From Verrucomicrobiota bacterium (GTDB lineage: Bacteria > Verrucomicrobiota > Verrucomicrobiia > Chthoniobacterales > UBA10450): DNA of 34,608 nt. This document shows positions 7,428 to 16,351 of this stretch, piece by piece. The number at the start of each line of letters is the position of its first letter. Position 1 is the first letter of the stretch. The stretch covers positions 1-34,608 of the forward strand of contig QHQE01000105.1 in assembly GCA_003219265.1 (NCBI GenBank), in the 5' to 3' direction. Below the pieces are notes generated by a model that saw nothing but the letters and a program-made list of their open reading frames with translations, made no database searches and was not told the DNA's origin. A program made the position numbers and the translations under genes.

Positions 7428-9187
7428 AGTGGAACAGCCGAATCCGTTGCGCGCTGGCGTGCCTCGCCTTCACCGCCGTCTTCAGCGGTTTTTCTTTTCG
7501 ATTGATCTATCTCCAGATGATCAAGCACGACGAGTACGCCGGGCTGGCTGCTGAAAAACACGTTTACAAACAAATCATTTATGCGGAGCGCGGCGCAATT
7601 TTCGACGCAAACAACGAAGTCCTCGCGCACAATGTGCCCGTCGAAACTGTCGTGGCCGACGCGACCCATCTGAACAATCTCGATGCGATTGTCGATCTGG
7701 TCGGCGATGAGCTGAAAATTTCGGCTCGTGAGCTGGCGGCAAAATTACGCGGTGACCGCCGTTACATCGTCATCAAGCGCGAAGTGCCGAAAGCCCTGGC
7801 CGCGGTGCTGCGCGAGAAGCTACGGGCGCGAAACTTACGCGGCATCTATTTCGAGCACGACGCCACCCGCATTTATCCGAATGGCTCCATGCTTTGCCAC
7901 GTCATCGGATTCACGGACTTCGATCATCGCGGCATCCAGGGTGTGGAAGCTTCTATGGAAGAATATCTGCACGGGCAGGATGGCTACCGTTACATCGAAC
8001 ATAATTGCGCCGGCCAGGAAATCGTCCTCTATCGCGGGCAGGAACGCGCCCCGCGCAACGGTTATCAGGTGCATCTGACTGTCGATCTTAACCTGCAGAA
8101 TATCGTCGAAAACGAAATCGACTCCGCCATGCGCGAATACACGCCGCAAAAGGCCACCATCATTCTGATGCGACCGCAGACGGGCGAGATTCTGGCGATG
8201 GCTAACCGCCCTAATTTCGATCTCAATCTGCGCGCGGACGCCAAACCGGAGCAAATGAAAAACCGCGCCATCATCGACATGATGGAGCCGGGTTCCACTT
8301 TCAAGATTGTGACCGCGGCCGCCGCGCTCAATGAGCGCACGGTCCGTCCTGACTCGATGATTTTTTGCGAGAATGGCGTCTGGAATTTCGGAGGAAGCGC
8401 GCTGCACGATCATCGGCCTTTCGGGGAGTTGAGCGTGCAGGACATTCTCGTGAAATCGAGCAACATCGGCGCGGCCAAACTCGCCTGTAGCGTCGGCGAG
8501 CAAAAATTCTATGAGTACATTCGCCGCTTCGGTTTTGGTGAGCGCACCGGGATCGAGCTTCCCGGTGAGATCAGCGGTCTGATTCGCCCGCCCCAATCCT
8601 GGAGCAAAATCTCGATCACACGGATTCCGATGGGCCATGAAATCGGAGTGACGCCATTGCAGATGACCGTGGCGATGGCGGCGATCGCCAATGGCGGCAA
8701 ATTGATCACTCCGCGCATGGTGAAATCGATCACTAGCGACGACGGCAAAACTCTTAGCTCGCTTTCGCCGGTCGTTTTGCGCCAGGCCATTTCTCCCCAG
8801 ACAGCCAGACAAATCGGCGATGCGCTGCGCGGTGTCGTGAGTGATCGCGGCACCGCCGCCGCCGCCGCCGTCCCCGGCTTTACCATTGCTGGCAAAACGG
8901 GCACCGCCCAAAAAGTCGATCCGAAAGGTGGCTACGAAAAAGGAAAGTATGTCGTTTCCTTCAGCGGCTATCTGCCCGCCGACCATCCGGAGTTTGTCGG
9001 CCTTGTTGTGCTGGACGATGCGCACACGAACAAGCCGGAGTTGAACTACGGCGGGCTCGTCGCCGGCCCGATCTTTTCCCGAGTCGCTGAGCAAGCGGCG
9101 CGTTATCTCGATCTTCAGCCGCACGAGGAAATTCGCAAAGCCTTGCCAGTGGAGCGAGTTGCCCTAACCAATGTCCCGCCCCGTTGA
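7424..9187 (+). CDS. ftsI: Penicillin-binding protein FtsI (class B transpeptidase)
   Basis: Septal peptidoglycan transpeptidase, 587 residues. It has an N-terminal membrane anchor (about residues 8-30), a dimerisation domain with the ERGAIFDANNEVLA motif, and a C-terminal transpeptidase domain. The three active-site motifs are intact: Ser291-Thr-Phe-Lys294 in EPGSTFKIV, Ser345-Ser-Asn347 in VKSSNIGAAK, and Lys491-Thr-Gly in IAGKTGTAQK. It works with FtsW, encoded later in this cluster, to crosslink new septal wall. A run of six alanines precedes the KTG strand. No PASTA domains are present. Confidence 0.96.
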   Translation: MKWNSRIRCALACLAFTAVFSGFSFRLIYLQMIKHDEYAGLAAEKHVYKQIIYAERGAIFDANNEVLAHNVPVETVVADATHLNNLDAIVDLVGDELKISARELAAKLRGDRRYIVIKREVPKALAAVLREKLRARNLRGIYFEHDATRIYPNGSMLCHVIGFTDFDHRGIQGVEASMEEYLHGQDGYRYIEHNCAGQEIVLYRGQERAPRNGYQVHLTVDLNLQNIVENEIDSAMREYTPQKATIILMRPQTGEILAMANRPNFDLNLRADAKPEQMKNRAIIDMMEPGSTFKIVTAAAALNERTVRPDSMIFCENGVWNFGGSALHDHRPFGELSVQDILVKSSNIGAAKLACSVGEQKFYEYIRRFGFGERTGIELPGEISGLIRPPQSWSKISITRIPMGHEIGVTPLQMTVAMAAIANGGKLITPRMVKSITSDDGKTLSSLSPVVLRQAISPQTARQIGDALRGVVSDRGTAAAAAVPGFTIAGKTGTAQKVDPKGGYEKGKYVVSFSGYLPADHPEFVGLVVLDDAHTNKPELNYGGLVAGPIFSRVAEQAARYLDLQPHEEIRKALPVERVALTNVPPR

Positions 9188-9215
9188 GCGCCTTGCGCCC
9201 GCATGCTGAACTCTC

Positions 9216-10691
9216 ATGCAGCTCAAAACTCTTGCCGGTGCGATTCCAGTCCGCCAGGTCATCGGGCCACTTGATCGCGCAGTCGAAAGCATCGCGTATG
9301 ACTCGCGGCGAGTGCAAAGGAATGGCCTGTTCGTGGCGCTGCGTGGAGAGAAAAACGACGGGCACGAATTCATCGGCCAGGCCATTGAAAACGGTGCTTC
9401 CGTGATCGTCGCGGAGCGCGAAGAGAAAAATCCGCGCGCCACCTGCCTTCTCGTGGAGAACACGCGCACCGCGCTCGCCGATCTGGCTGCAACTTTTTAC
9501 GGACTGCCGGCGCGGCGATTAAAACTCGCGGCCGTCACCGGCACCAATGGAAAAACCACCACCACCTTTCTCATCAAACACATCTGTGAAAAGGCCGGCT
9601 TGCGTTGCGGTTTGATCGGGACGGTGCGCTATGAAATCGGTGAGCGCGTTTTGCCAGCCGCGCGGACGACGCCGGAATCGCTCGACCTGCAAGAGTTGCT
9701 CGCGCAAATCGCGAACGCCGGTTGTCGCGCCGCGGCCATGGAGGTTTCTTCCCACGCGCTGACGCAGGAGCGCGTACGCGGCCTCGAGTGGGACGTCGCT
9801 GTCTTCACTAATCTGACGCAAGACCATCTCGATTATCACGGCACGATGGAAAATTACTTCGAATCGAAGGCGAAATTGTTCGCTCAGCTGGCGCAGCAGA
9901 AGAAACGAAAGCCCATCGCAGTCGTGAACATGGACGATCACTACGGCGAGCAATTGCTCGATAAGATCGACACGAAGATTTCCGTGATCACGTTTGGAAT
10001 GGGCGTGCGCGCAGATTTTCGCGCCTCAAATTACCGCATGGAATTTGGCGGCACATCGTATCAGCTCGACGCGCGGGGCAAAAGTTATCTCGTGCGCCTG
10101 CCGTTAATCGGCCGGTTCAACGTCGCCAACTCGATGGCGGCGCTGGCCGCAGCGAACGCGCTCGGCCTCAACCTGCGCGAAGCAGTTCTCAGCCTCGGTA
10201 AATCGCCGCAAGTTCCTGGCCGGCTCGAGATGGTCCCGGCAAAGCGCAAATTTCAGGTGTTTGTTGATTACGCGCACACGCCGGACGCGCTCCTCATCGT
10301 TCTCAAAACATTGCGTCAACTCGAGCCGGGTCGCGTGATTGTCGTGTTCGGTTGCGGCGGCGATCGCGACCGGCAGAAGCGACCGCTCATGGGCCGCATC
10401 GCCGATCAAAATGCGGATTACTCGATCATCACTTCCGATAACCCGCGCAAAGAAGACCCCAACGCGATTATCTCCGAGATTGAAAAAGGCTTTGGCTCGG
10501 ATTGTTACGAAAAAGTGACCGGACGCGCCGAGGCGATTGTCCGCGCGATTGCGGTCGCTCAACCGCGCGACATTATCTTGATCGCGGGCAAAGGGCACGA
10601 AACTTATCAGGAATTCGCCGATCACACCGTGCCATTCGATGATATTCAAGTCGCGCGCCGCGCAATCGAGGACCGCCCTGTGGAATTCTAG
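9216..10691 (+). CDS. murE: UDP-MurNAc-L-Ala-D-Glu:meso-DAP ligase (MurE)
   Basis: Cytoplasmic Mur ligase adding the third residue of the stem peptide, 491 residues. The ATP-binding loop TGTNGKTTTT is at about 108-117; YFESK has the carbamylated lysine at about Lys218; DYAHTPDAL is at 351-359. The motif DNPR at 408-411 is the signature for meso-diaminopimelate, rather than lysine, as substrate, so the wall is predicted to be of the DAP type. It starts 28 nt after ftsI; the ribosome-binding site is weak. The murF start codon follows immediately after the stop. Confidence 0.96.
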   Translation: MQLKTLAGAIPVRQVIGPLDRAVESIAYDSRRVQRNGLFVALRGEKNDGHEFIGQAIENGASVIVAEREEKNPRATCLLVENTRTALADLAATFYGLPARRLKLAAVTGTNGKTTTTFLIKHICEKAGLRCGLIGTVRYEIGERVLPAARTTPESLDLQELLAQIANAGCRAAAMEVSSHALTQERVRGLEWDVAVFTNLTQDHLDYHGTMENYFESKAKLFAQLAQQKKRKPIAVVNMDDHYGEQLLDKIDTKISVITFGMGVRADFRASNYRMEFGGTSYQLDARGKSYLVRLPLIGRFNVANSMAALAAANALGLNLREAVLSLGKSPQVPGRLEMVPAKRKFQVFVDYAHTPDALLIVLKTLRQLEPGRVIVVFGCGGDRDRQKRPLMGRIADQNADYSIITSDNPRKEDPNAIISEIEKGFGSDCYEKVTGRAEAIVRAIAVAQPRDIILIAGKGHETYQEFADHTVPFDDIQVARRAIEDRPVEF

Positions 10692-12086
10692 ATGAATAAA
10701 TTATCGATCTTTCAAATTGCTGAGTTTGCGAGCGCTTCCGTCTCGGGCGGAAATGGAAATGTTTCCATCGACAAGATCAGCACCGATTCGCGCACGTTAA
10801 AACACGGCGAATTGTTCGTCGCCTTGCGCGGGGAAAATTTCGATGGACACAAATTCGTCGAAGCCGCTGTGAAAACCGGCGCCGTGGGCGCGATTGTCGA
10901 TCTTGGCTGGAAGGGAAAGGTTCCAGACAACTTCACGGTCATTCGCGTCGAAGACACTTTGCAAGCCTACCAAACCGTTGCCGCGAACTACCGGAAATCG
11001 CTTCCGCTTCGAGTCCTGGCGATCACCGGAAGCAATGGCAAGACGAGCACGAAAGATTTTGCAGCAGCGGTCCTCGGTCGCCGTTTCCGGGTGACCAAAA
11101 CTCAAGGCAACTTCAATAATCACGTCGGCCTTCCGCGCACCATGCTGGAGGCGACCTCGCAAGATGAGGTCGCGGTTTGGGAGATTGGCATGAATCATCC
11201 CGGTGAAGTTGCCGCGCTCGCGAAAATCGCCGCGCCGGATGCGGCGCTCATCACAAACATCGGTATTGCGCACATCGAGTTCATGGGTTCGCGCGAAGCG
11301 ATCGCGGCCGAGAAAGGCGCGCTTGCGGAAGCCATCGGGCCACAAGGCTCGATTATTTTGAATGCGGATGATCCGTTTAGTAAAAACATCGCGGCGCGCA
11401 CGCACGCCAAAGTCATTTTTGCTGGGACAACTGCGGGAACAATTCGCGCCGGCGAAATTACCCAGAGCGCGCATGGATCGGATTTTACCATTCTCGAGGG
11501 CGCGCATCGCTGCCGCGCGCAATTGCCCGTACCGGGTTTGCACATGGTGCAAAACGCCATGCTGGCCGTCGCTGCCGGTCGCCTCTTCGGTCTTTCCCTC
11601 GAGGAAGCCGCTGCCGGTCTCGTCGCCGCGCCGCTGGCCAAGGCGCGTTTGCAGATCAGACAAATTGGCGGCGTGCAATTCATCGATGACAGCTACAACG
11701 CGAATCCCGATTCGATGAAAGCGGCGCTGCGCACGCTAGTGGAGTTGGATGCCGATGGAAAACGGATCGCCGTGCTCGGGGAAATGCGTGAGCTGGGTAA
11801 AGAATCTGCGCGCGGTCATCGCGAAGTTGGCGAAACAGCGGCCGAGCTTGGCGTTGATCAACTGATTGCGATTGGCGACATGGGCGCGGCGATTGCGGAG
11901 GCCGCGCAGCAGGCCGGCTTGGAAAAAACTGCCGCGGTCGGGTCGATAAGCGAAGCCGCTGAGATGTTAACCGAAATCACGGCGCCGGGTGATCTGGTGC
12001 TGATCAAAGGAAGCCGGACCGCGCGGACTGAGCGTGTGCTCGAGGAATTCGCAAAGCGGCAACCGACGGAGGGCGTTCCCTCATGA
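10692..12086 (+). CDS. murF: UDP-MurNAc-tripeptide:D-Ala-D-Ala ligase (MurF)
   Basis: Last cytoplasmic Mur ligase, adding the D-Ala-D-Ala dipeptide made by Ddl (encoded downstream) to form UDP-MurNAc-pentapeptide. It is 464 residues with the ATP loop GSNGKTST at 113-120, GNFNNHVGLP, the strand WEIGMNHPGEV and the C-terminal FIDDSYNANPDSMKAAL typical of MurF. The ATG follows directly after the murE stop, and the end overlaps mraY by 4 nt. Confidence 0.96.
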   Translation: MNKLSIFQIAEFASASVSGGNGNVSIDKISTDSRTLKHGELFVALRGENFDGHKFVEAAVKTGAVGAIVDLGWKGKVPDNFTVIRVEDTLQAYQTVAANYRKSLPLRVLAITGSNGKTSTKDFAAAVLGRRFRVTKTQGNFNNHVGLPRTMLEATSQDEVAVWEIGMNHPGEVAALAKIAAPDAALITNIGIAHIEFMGSREAIAAEKGALAEAIGPQGSIILNADDPFSKNIAARTHAKVIFAGTTAGTIRAGEITQSAHGSDFTILEGAHRCRAQLPVPGLHMVQNAMLAVAAGRLFGLSLEEAAAGLVAAPLAKARLQIRQIGGVQFIDDSYNANPDSMKAALRTLVELDADGKRIAVLGEMRELGKESARGHREVGETAAELGVDQLIAIGDMGAAIAEAAQQAGLEKTAAVGSISEAAEMLTEITAPGDLVLIKGSRTARTERVLEEFAKRQPTEGVPS

Positions 12087-13183
12087 TGTATTACCTCCAT
12101 CGGTTCAGTGATCAGTTCATCGGCTTTAACGTCTTCTATTATGTAACGTTCCGTTCGGTCGCGGCCGCGGTCACCGCTTTCGCAGTTTCACTGATCTTCG
12201 GGAACCTCGTCATCCGCAAGCTGACGGCGCTCAAGTTGGGCCAACCGATTCGCGCGGCGGAAGAAGTCCACCGGCTGGCAGAATTGCACTTCGGCAAGCA
12301 AGGAACGCCGACCATGGGTGGCGTGCTCATCATCGGCGCCGTTTTTCTTTCCAGCTTTTTGTGGGCGCGTCCGGACAATCGCTTCGTCTGGCTCGCTTTG
12401 TTCAGCATGCTTTATCTGGGTGCGCTCGGATTTGCGGACGACTACCTGAAGGTTACGAAGAAAAAATCGGCCGGCATCAGTGGCCGATTCAAGCTGTTGT
12501 TCCAAATCATTCTCGCGGTTATCGTCACCGCCGTTTTTCTTACCAGTCCGCTGCTCGAGGTGCAGGCGCGTTCGCTTTACCTGCCATTTTTCAAGGCGCC
12601 GGTCATCACGAACATGGGATGGTTTACCTTTCTGTTTTTTGCGCTCGTCATTGTTGGATCGTCCAATGCGGTCAACCTGACCGACGGCCTGGACGGTCTC
12701 GCCATCGGATGCACCGTGACGGTAGCGTTTGCCTATGCGCTGCTTTCTTATGCGGCCGGAAATTTTCGCATCGCGGAATACTTGCAGGTTCCGTTCTATC
12801 CATTCACCGGCGAGCTGACGGTTGTTTGCGCAGCACTGGTTGGCGCCGGTTTTGGATTTCTTTGGTTCAACTGTCATCCAGCGAAAGTTTTTATGGGCGA
12901 CACCGGATCGCTCGCCATCGGCGGCATGATCGGTGTGGTCGCGATCTGTTGTAAGCAGGAGCTGCTCTTGATGGTGGTGGGCGGAGTTTTCGTGATCGAA
13001 GCGGTCTCGGTGATTTTGCAGGTGCTGAGTTTCAAACTGACCGGCCGCCGCATCTTTGCCATGTCGCCCATTCATCATCATTTCGAACTGGTCGGTTGGA
13101 AAGAAAACACCGTCATCGTGCGGTTCTGGATTCTCTCTGGAATCTTCGCCTTGCTCGGCCTGGCGACGCTGAAGTTGAGGTAG
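12083..13183 (+). CDS. mraY: Phospho-MurNAc-pentapeptide translocase (MraY)
   Basis: Polytopic inner-membrane enzyme that transfers phospho-MurNAc-pentapeptide to undecaprenyl phosphate to form lipid I. It is 366 residues with about ten transmembrane helices. Catalytic motifs are present: Asp119-Asp120 in GFADDYLK, NLTDGLDGLA at about 198-207, Asp273 in FMGDTGS, and the triple histidine 331-333 in SPIHHHFELVGW. The N-terminal extension before PTMGG is normal for the longer MraY form. It is tightly packed between murF and murD. Confidence 0.97.
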   Translation: MMYYLHRFSDQFIGFNVFYYVTFRSVAAAVTAFAVSLIFGNLVIRKLTALKLGQPIRAAEEVHRLAELHFGKQGTPTMGGVLIIGAVFLSSFLWARPDNRFVWLALFSMLYLGALGFADDYLKVTKKKSAGISGRFKLLFQIILAVIVTAVFLTSPLLEVQARSLYLPFFKAPVITNMGWFTFLFFALVIVGSSNAVNLTDGLDGLAIGCTVTVAFAYALLSYAAGNFRIAEYLQVPFYPFTGELTVVCAALVGAGFGFLWFNCHPAKVFMGDTGSLAIGGMIGVVAICCKQELLLMVVGGVFVIEAVSVILQVLSFKLTGRRIFAMSPIHHHFELVGWKENTVIVRFWILSGIFALLGLATLKLR

Positions 13184-13187
13184 AAAC

Positions 13188-14513
13188 GTGCGCTACAAAA
13201 ATCAGAAGGTCGCGGTTCTCGGGGCAGGTCTGAGCGGAACGGCCGCTGCGCTTCTGCTCAAAGCGGAAGGCGCTCAAGTCACCGTTCTCGATAACGCCGA
13301 GGAAAAGAATTTACTCAAGTCCACCATCGACAATCTGCGCGCGCAAGGCATTCACGTGATTTGCGGACCGGCGGCAGACGAAGATTCAACCACTTATCAA
13401 CTGGCGGTCTTGAGTCCGGGAATCGATCCGGCGGCTCCGCTGGCGCGCAATTTTTCTTCGCGCAACATCGAGATGATTGGCGAGCTCGAGCTCGGCTGGC
13501 GATCCTGTGAACTTCCGATCATCGCCGTAACCGGCACAAACGGCAAAACAACTACCACTGAATTGCTCGCGCAGATGCTGGACGCCTGCGGCCAACGGAC
13601 CATCGCTTGCGGCAACATCGGCAAACCGCTTTCAGAAGTCGCGCGGGAGAAAAACTCGTTCGACGCGCTCGCCGTCGAAGTGAGTTCGTTTCAACTGGAG
13701 ATGATCCAAACTTTCCGGCCATCGATTAGCCTTTGGCTCAACTTTGCTCCCGACCATCTCGATCGTTATCGCTCCGTCACCGATTATCGCGCGGCCAAGC
13801 TGCGCATTTTTGAGAATCAAACCAAGGACGATGTCGCGATCGTCAATGCGAGTGAGACTCTGCCGAAAATTCGCCCGCGCCAAATTACGTTCAGTGCTTA
13901 TACCGATCGCGCCGATTTTCGTTTGGCCGAAGGGGCGATCGTTTATCAAAACCAAATCGTTTTGCGTCTGGCCGAGACCAAACTGCGCGGCTCGCACAAC
14001 ATCGAGAATTTGATGGCGACGCTGGCCGCGGGCCTGGCGCGCGGTTTGTCGTTTCAGCAAATGGTCCCGCCGCTCTGCGCCTATGAGCCGCGCCCGCACC
14101 GCTGCGAATTTGTGCGCGAAGTTGGCGGCGTCGGTTACGTCAACGATTCCAAGGCGACAAATCTCGATTCCGTCGAAAAGGCGCTGCGCGCGCAAACCAA
14201 ACCGATCGTTCTCATCGCCGGCGGCAAGGACAAAGGTTTCACCTTCGATCCGCTCCGGCCGCTCGTGAAAGAAAAAGTTCGATCGACAATTTTGATTGGC
14301 GAAATGGCCGGGAGCATCGCGCGCGCCTGGAGCGGCGCGGTCAAATCCGAAATCGCCAACTCCCTCGCCGACGCGGTCGAGCGCGCGCACGCCATCGCCA
14401 GGCCGGGCGACGTCGTTCTTTTCTCACCAGGCACATCTTCCTTCGACATGTTCAAAAGCTACGCCGATCGCGGCGATCAATTTCGCGCCCTCGTCCAAGC
14501 TCTTCCGAAATGA
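13188..14513 (+). CDS. murD: UDP-MurNAc-L-alanine:D-glutamate ligase (MurD)
   Basis: Adds D-glutamate to UDP-MurNAc-L-Ala. The protein is 441 residues with an N-terminal Rossmann-like LGAGLSGTAAA (about 11-21), the ATP loop TGTNGKTTTT (115-124), the substrate strand EVSSFQLE, and the C-terminal YVNDSKATNLDS and FSPGTSSFDMF typical of MurD. The start is GTG at 13188, 4 nt after mraY. The stop is 4 nt before the LysM gene. Confidence 0.96.
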   Translation: MRYKNQKVAVLGAGLSGTAAALLLKAEGAQVTVLDNAEEKNLLKSTIDNLRAQGIHVICGPAADEDSTTYQLAVLSPGIDPAAPLARNFSSRNIEMIGELELGWRSCELPIIAVTGTNGKTTTTELLAQMLDACGQRTIACGNIGKPLSEVAREKNSFDALAVEVSSFQLEMIQTFRPSISLWLNFAPDHLDRYRSVTDYRAAKLRIFENQTKDDVAIVNASETLPKIRPRQITFSAYTDRADFRLAEGAIVYQNQIVLRLAETKLRGSHNIENLMATLAAGLARGLSFQQMVPPLCAYEPRPHRCEFVREVGGVGYVNDSKATNLDSVEKALRAQTKPIVLIAGGKDKGFTFDPLRPLVKEKVRSTILIGEMAGSIARAWSGAVKSEIANSLADAVERAHAIARPGDVVLFSPGTSSFDMFKSYADRGDQFRALVQALPK

Positions 14514-14517
14514 AATC

Positions 14518-15090
14518 ATGAAACTCCCCAAACTGCTGCGACGCAAAAAACTTCGGGCCACGGCCGGGCGCCCATCCCTGCGGGCATCCGCTCAAACGGA
14601 CTACGAGGAAATGTCCGAACCGAACATGAAGTTGTCGCGCGCATTGCTGATTGTTCTGGTTCTCCACGTCGTGGCCGTTTCCGGAATCATCGCTTTCAAC
14701 GCGATCAAAACGCGCCAGGGATCGATTGCTCCGGCGCCCGCATCGACAAAGAACACTGCGGTTGCCCCGAAAGCTTTCGGGGTTGGATCGACCATCAAAG
14801 CTGCCGCTGCCAGTTCACGGCCGCCAGTTGTCCAAAAGGATTCCGCGGCGGCCAAGCAGGCCGCGAAAGACGGAGGTAAGTCAAAACAAAGTGTGAACGC
14901 AAAGAGCGCAGATGCGGGAAAAGTTTACGTTGTCGCAAAAGGCGATAACCCGGTGATGATCGCAAAGAAATTCAAAGTCTCTTATGACGACTTGATCGCG
15001 CTCAACCACATCGAAGATCCGCGCAAATTGCAAATCGGACAAAAGCTGCTGATCCCAAAAACAACAAAACCAAGAAAATCCGACGAGTGA
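14518..15090 (+). CDS. Membrane-anchored LysM-domain protein within the dcw cluster
   Basis: A 190-residue bitopic protein with a basic cytoplasmic tail, a transmembrane helix at about 41-62 (ALLIVLVLHVVAVSGIIAF), an alanine/lysine-rich linker (70-134) and one C-terminal LysM domain at about 135-180 (YVVAKGDNPVMIAKKFKVSY, then NHIEDPRKLQIGQKLLIP). LysM domains bind N-acetylglucosamine-containing glycans, so the periplasmic end likely contacts peptidoglycan. ATG 14518 directly follows murD. The place between murD and ftsW suggests a division or wall role, perhaps tethering the septal machinery to peptidoglycan. That role is inference; I know no named orthologue. Confidence 0.8.
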   Translation: MKLPKLLRRKKLRATAGRPSLRASAQTDYEEMSEPNMKLSRALLIVLVLHVVAVSGIIAFNAIKTRQGSIAPAPASTKNTAVAPKAFGVGSTIKAAAASSRPPVVQKDSAAAKQAAKDGGKSKQSVNAKSADAGKVYVVAKGDNPVMIAKKFKVSYDDLIALNHIEDPRKLQIGQKLLIPKTTKPRKSDE

Positions 15091-15124
15091 ACTCTGAGGT
15101 GAGTCTGCAAAACGGGAAAGATCG

Positions 15125-15168
15125 TTGCGGCGAGATGCCGCAACCAGCACGCGAGACGCGTGCGCTCC
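15125..15168 (+). repeat. REP-like double-hairpin repeat, copy A
   Basis: Two perfect adjacent hairpins: TTGCGGC, loop GAGAT, GCCGCAA (15125-15143), then after CCA, GCACGCG, loop AGA, CGCGTGC (15147-15163), followed by GCTCC. The reverse complement of 25808-25848 has the same two-hairpin layout with matching loops, linker and tail. It occupies the spacer between the LysM gene and ftsW, a rare gap in an otherwise tightly packed cluster. Confidence 0.75.
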
Positions 15169-15184
15169 GCAATCCGAGAACCTA

Positions 15185-16327
15185 ATGCATCGTAAAAGCG
15201 CTTACATCCTGTTTCTGGCCGTGCTCGGCATGCTCGTCATCGGCATCGTCATGCTTTTCAGCACGAGTGCCTTTGCGCGCGACAGTCATGGCGATGTTTA
15301 CTTTTTCATCAGACGCCAGGCGATTTGGCTCGGAGTCGGGCTGGCCGTCTGCACGGTCGCCGCGCTCATCGATTACCATTTTTGGCAGCGGACATGGTGG
15401 CTTTGGTTTGGTCTCGCATTCATTGCGCTGGCGCTTTGCTTCGTTCCGCATCTCGGAATGCGCATTAACGGTTCGCGCCGGTGGGTTGGCCTCGGTCAGT
15501 TCGGTTTTCAACCCTCTGAGATTGCGAAGATCGCTGCGGTGTTTTTTCTCGCCGCTTGGTTTTCGCGTTATGAAAAGGCAACCAGTAGTCTGCTCCGCGG
15601 CTTTGTTCTTCCGCTCGCGATCGTCACTTTGCTGCTCGCGCTTATTCTCACCGAGGTGGACCTCGGAACGACCGTCCTGCTCGGCGCGACCGCATTTGTC
15701 GTGATGTTCGTTGCCGGAGTGAATCCGATGTTGCTCAGCATGGTTTCGCTTGCCGGAGTAGGTGGCATTCTCTTTCTCGCCACGCAAATGTCAGAACGAA
15801 TGGGCCGGCTGGCCGCGTTTCTCGATCCGGAACGCTTCAAACAAGATGCCGGCTTGCAGCAGATGCAGGCGTTGATCGCCTGGGGCAGCGGCGGAATGGA
15901 AGGACTTGGCCTCGGCAACGGCCGGCAAAAAATGCTTTATCTGCCCTACGCCCACACGGATTTCATTTTCCCGATTATCGGTGAAGAGCTCGGTCTACGG
16001 GTCAGCTTGCTCGTGGTCTTTTTGTTCGTGGTCATCATTGTTTGCGGAATGATGATCGCGCTGCACGCCAAAGACCGGTTCGGTTTGCTGCTTGGCTGCG
16101 GCGTTGTTTCGCTGCTGGCTTTGCAGGCGGCGGTGAACATTGGCGTGACCACTTCGCTTTTGCCGAACAAAGGTCTGCCGCTGCCCTTTATCAGCTACGG
16201 AGGTTCGAACCTCGCCGCGTCTTTGTTCGGGATTGGTTTACTCCTGAATATTTATCGCCAGGGGGTTCTCGAACCGTTGCACAAGAAACGGACGATGATG
16301 CCGGCTCGGATGACACCGCGGATTTAG
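15185..16327 (+). CDS. ftsW: FtsW lipid II polymerase (SEDS family)
   Basis: SEDS-family glycosyltransferase that polymerises lipid II at the septum with FtsI. From ATG 15185 (MHRKSAYIL) it is 380 residues with about ten transmembrane helices. Conserved SEDS motifs are present: GSRRWVGLGQFGFQPSEIAK, LPYAHTDFIFPIIGEELG and LPFISYGGSNLAASLFGIG. An in-frame start at 15125 would run through the repeat element and is rejected. RodA is the main alternative, but the dcw location favours FtsW. Spacing to murG is 24 nt. Confidence 0.95.
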   Translation: MHRKSAYILFLAVLGMLVIGIVMLFSTSAFARDSHGDVYFFIRRQAIWLGVGLAVCTVAALIDYHFWQRTWWLWFGLAFIALALCFVPHLGMRINGSRRWVGLGQFGFQPSEIAKIAAVFFLAAWFSRYEKATSSLLRGFVLPLAIVTLLLALILTEVDLGTTVLLGATAFVVMFVAGVNPMLLSMVSLAGVGGILFLATQMSERMGRLAAFLDPERFKQDAGLQQMQALIAWGSGGMEGLGLGNGRQKMLYLPYAHTDFIFPIIGEELGLRVSLLVVFLFVVIIVCGMMIALHAKDRFGLLLGCGVVSLLALQAAVNIGVTTSLLPNKGLPLPFISYGGSNLAASLFGIGLLLNIYRQGVLEPLHKKRTMMPARMTPRI

Positions 16328-16351
16328 CTCCAACATCCACAATTCATTTCC

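Noticed and set aside
7835-9124. Long minus-strand open frame (429 codons) opposite ftsI
   Set aside because: It is a shadow of high-GC coding bias; its translation has no domain character, and ftsI on the plus strand has all catalytic motifs.
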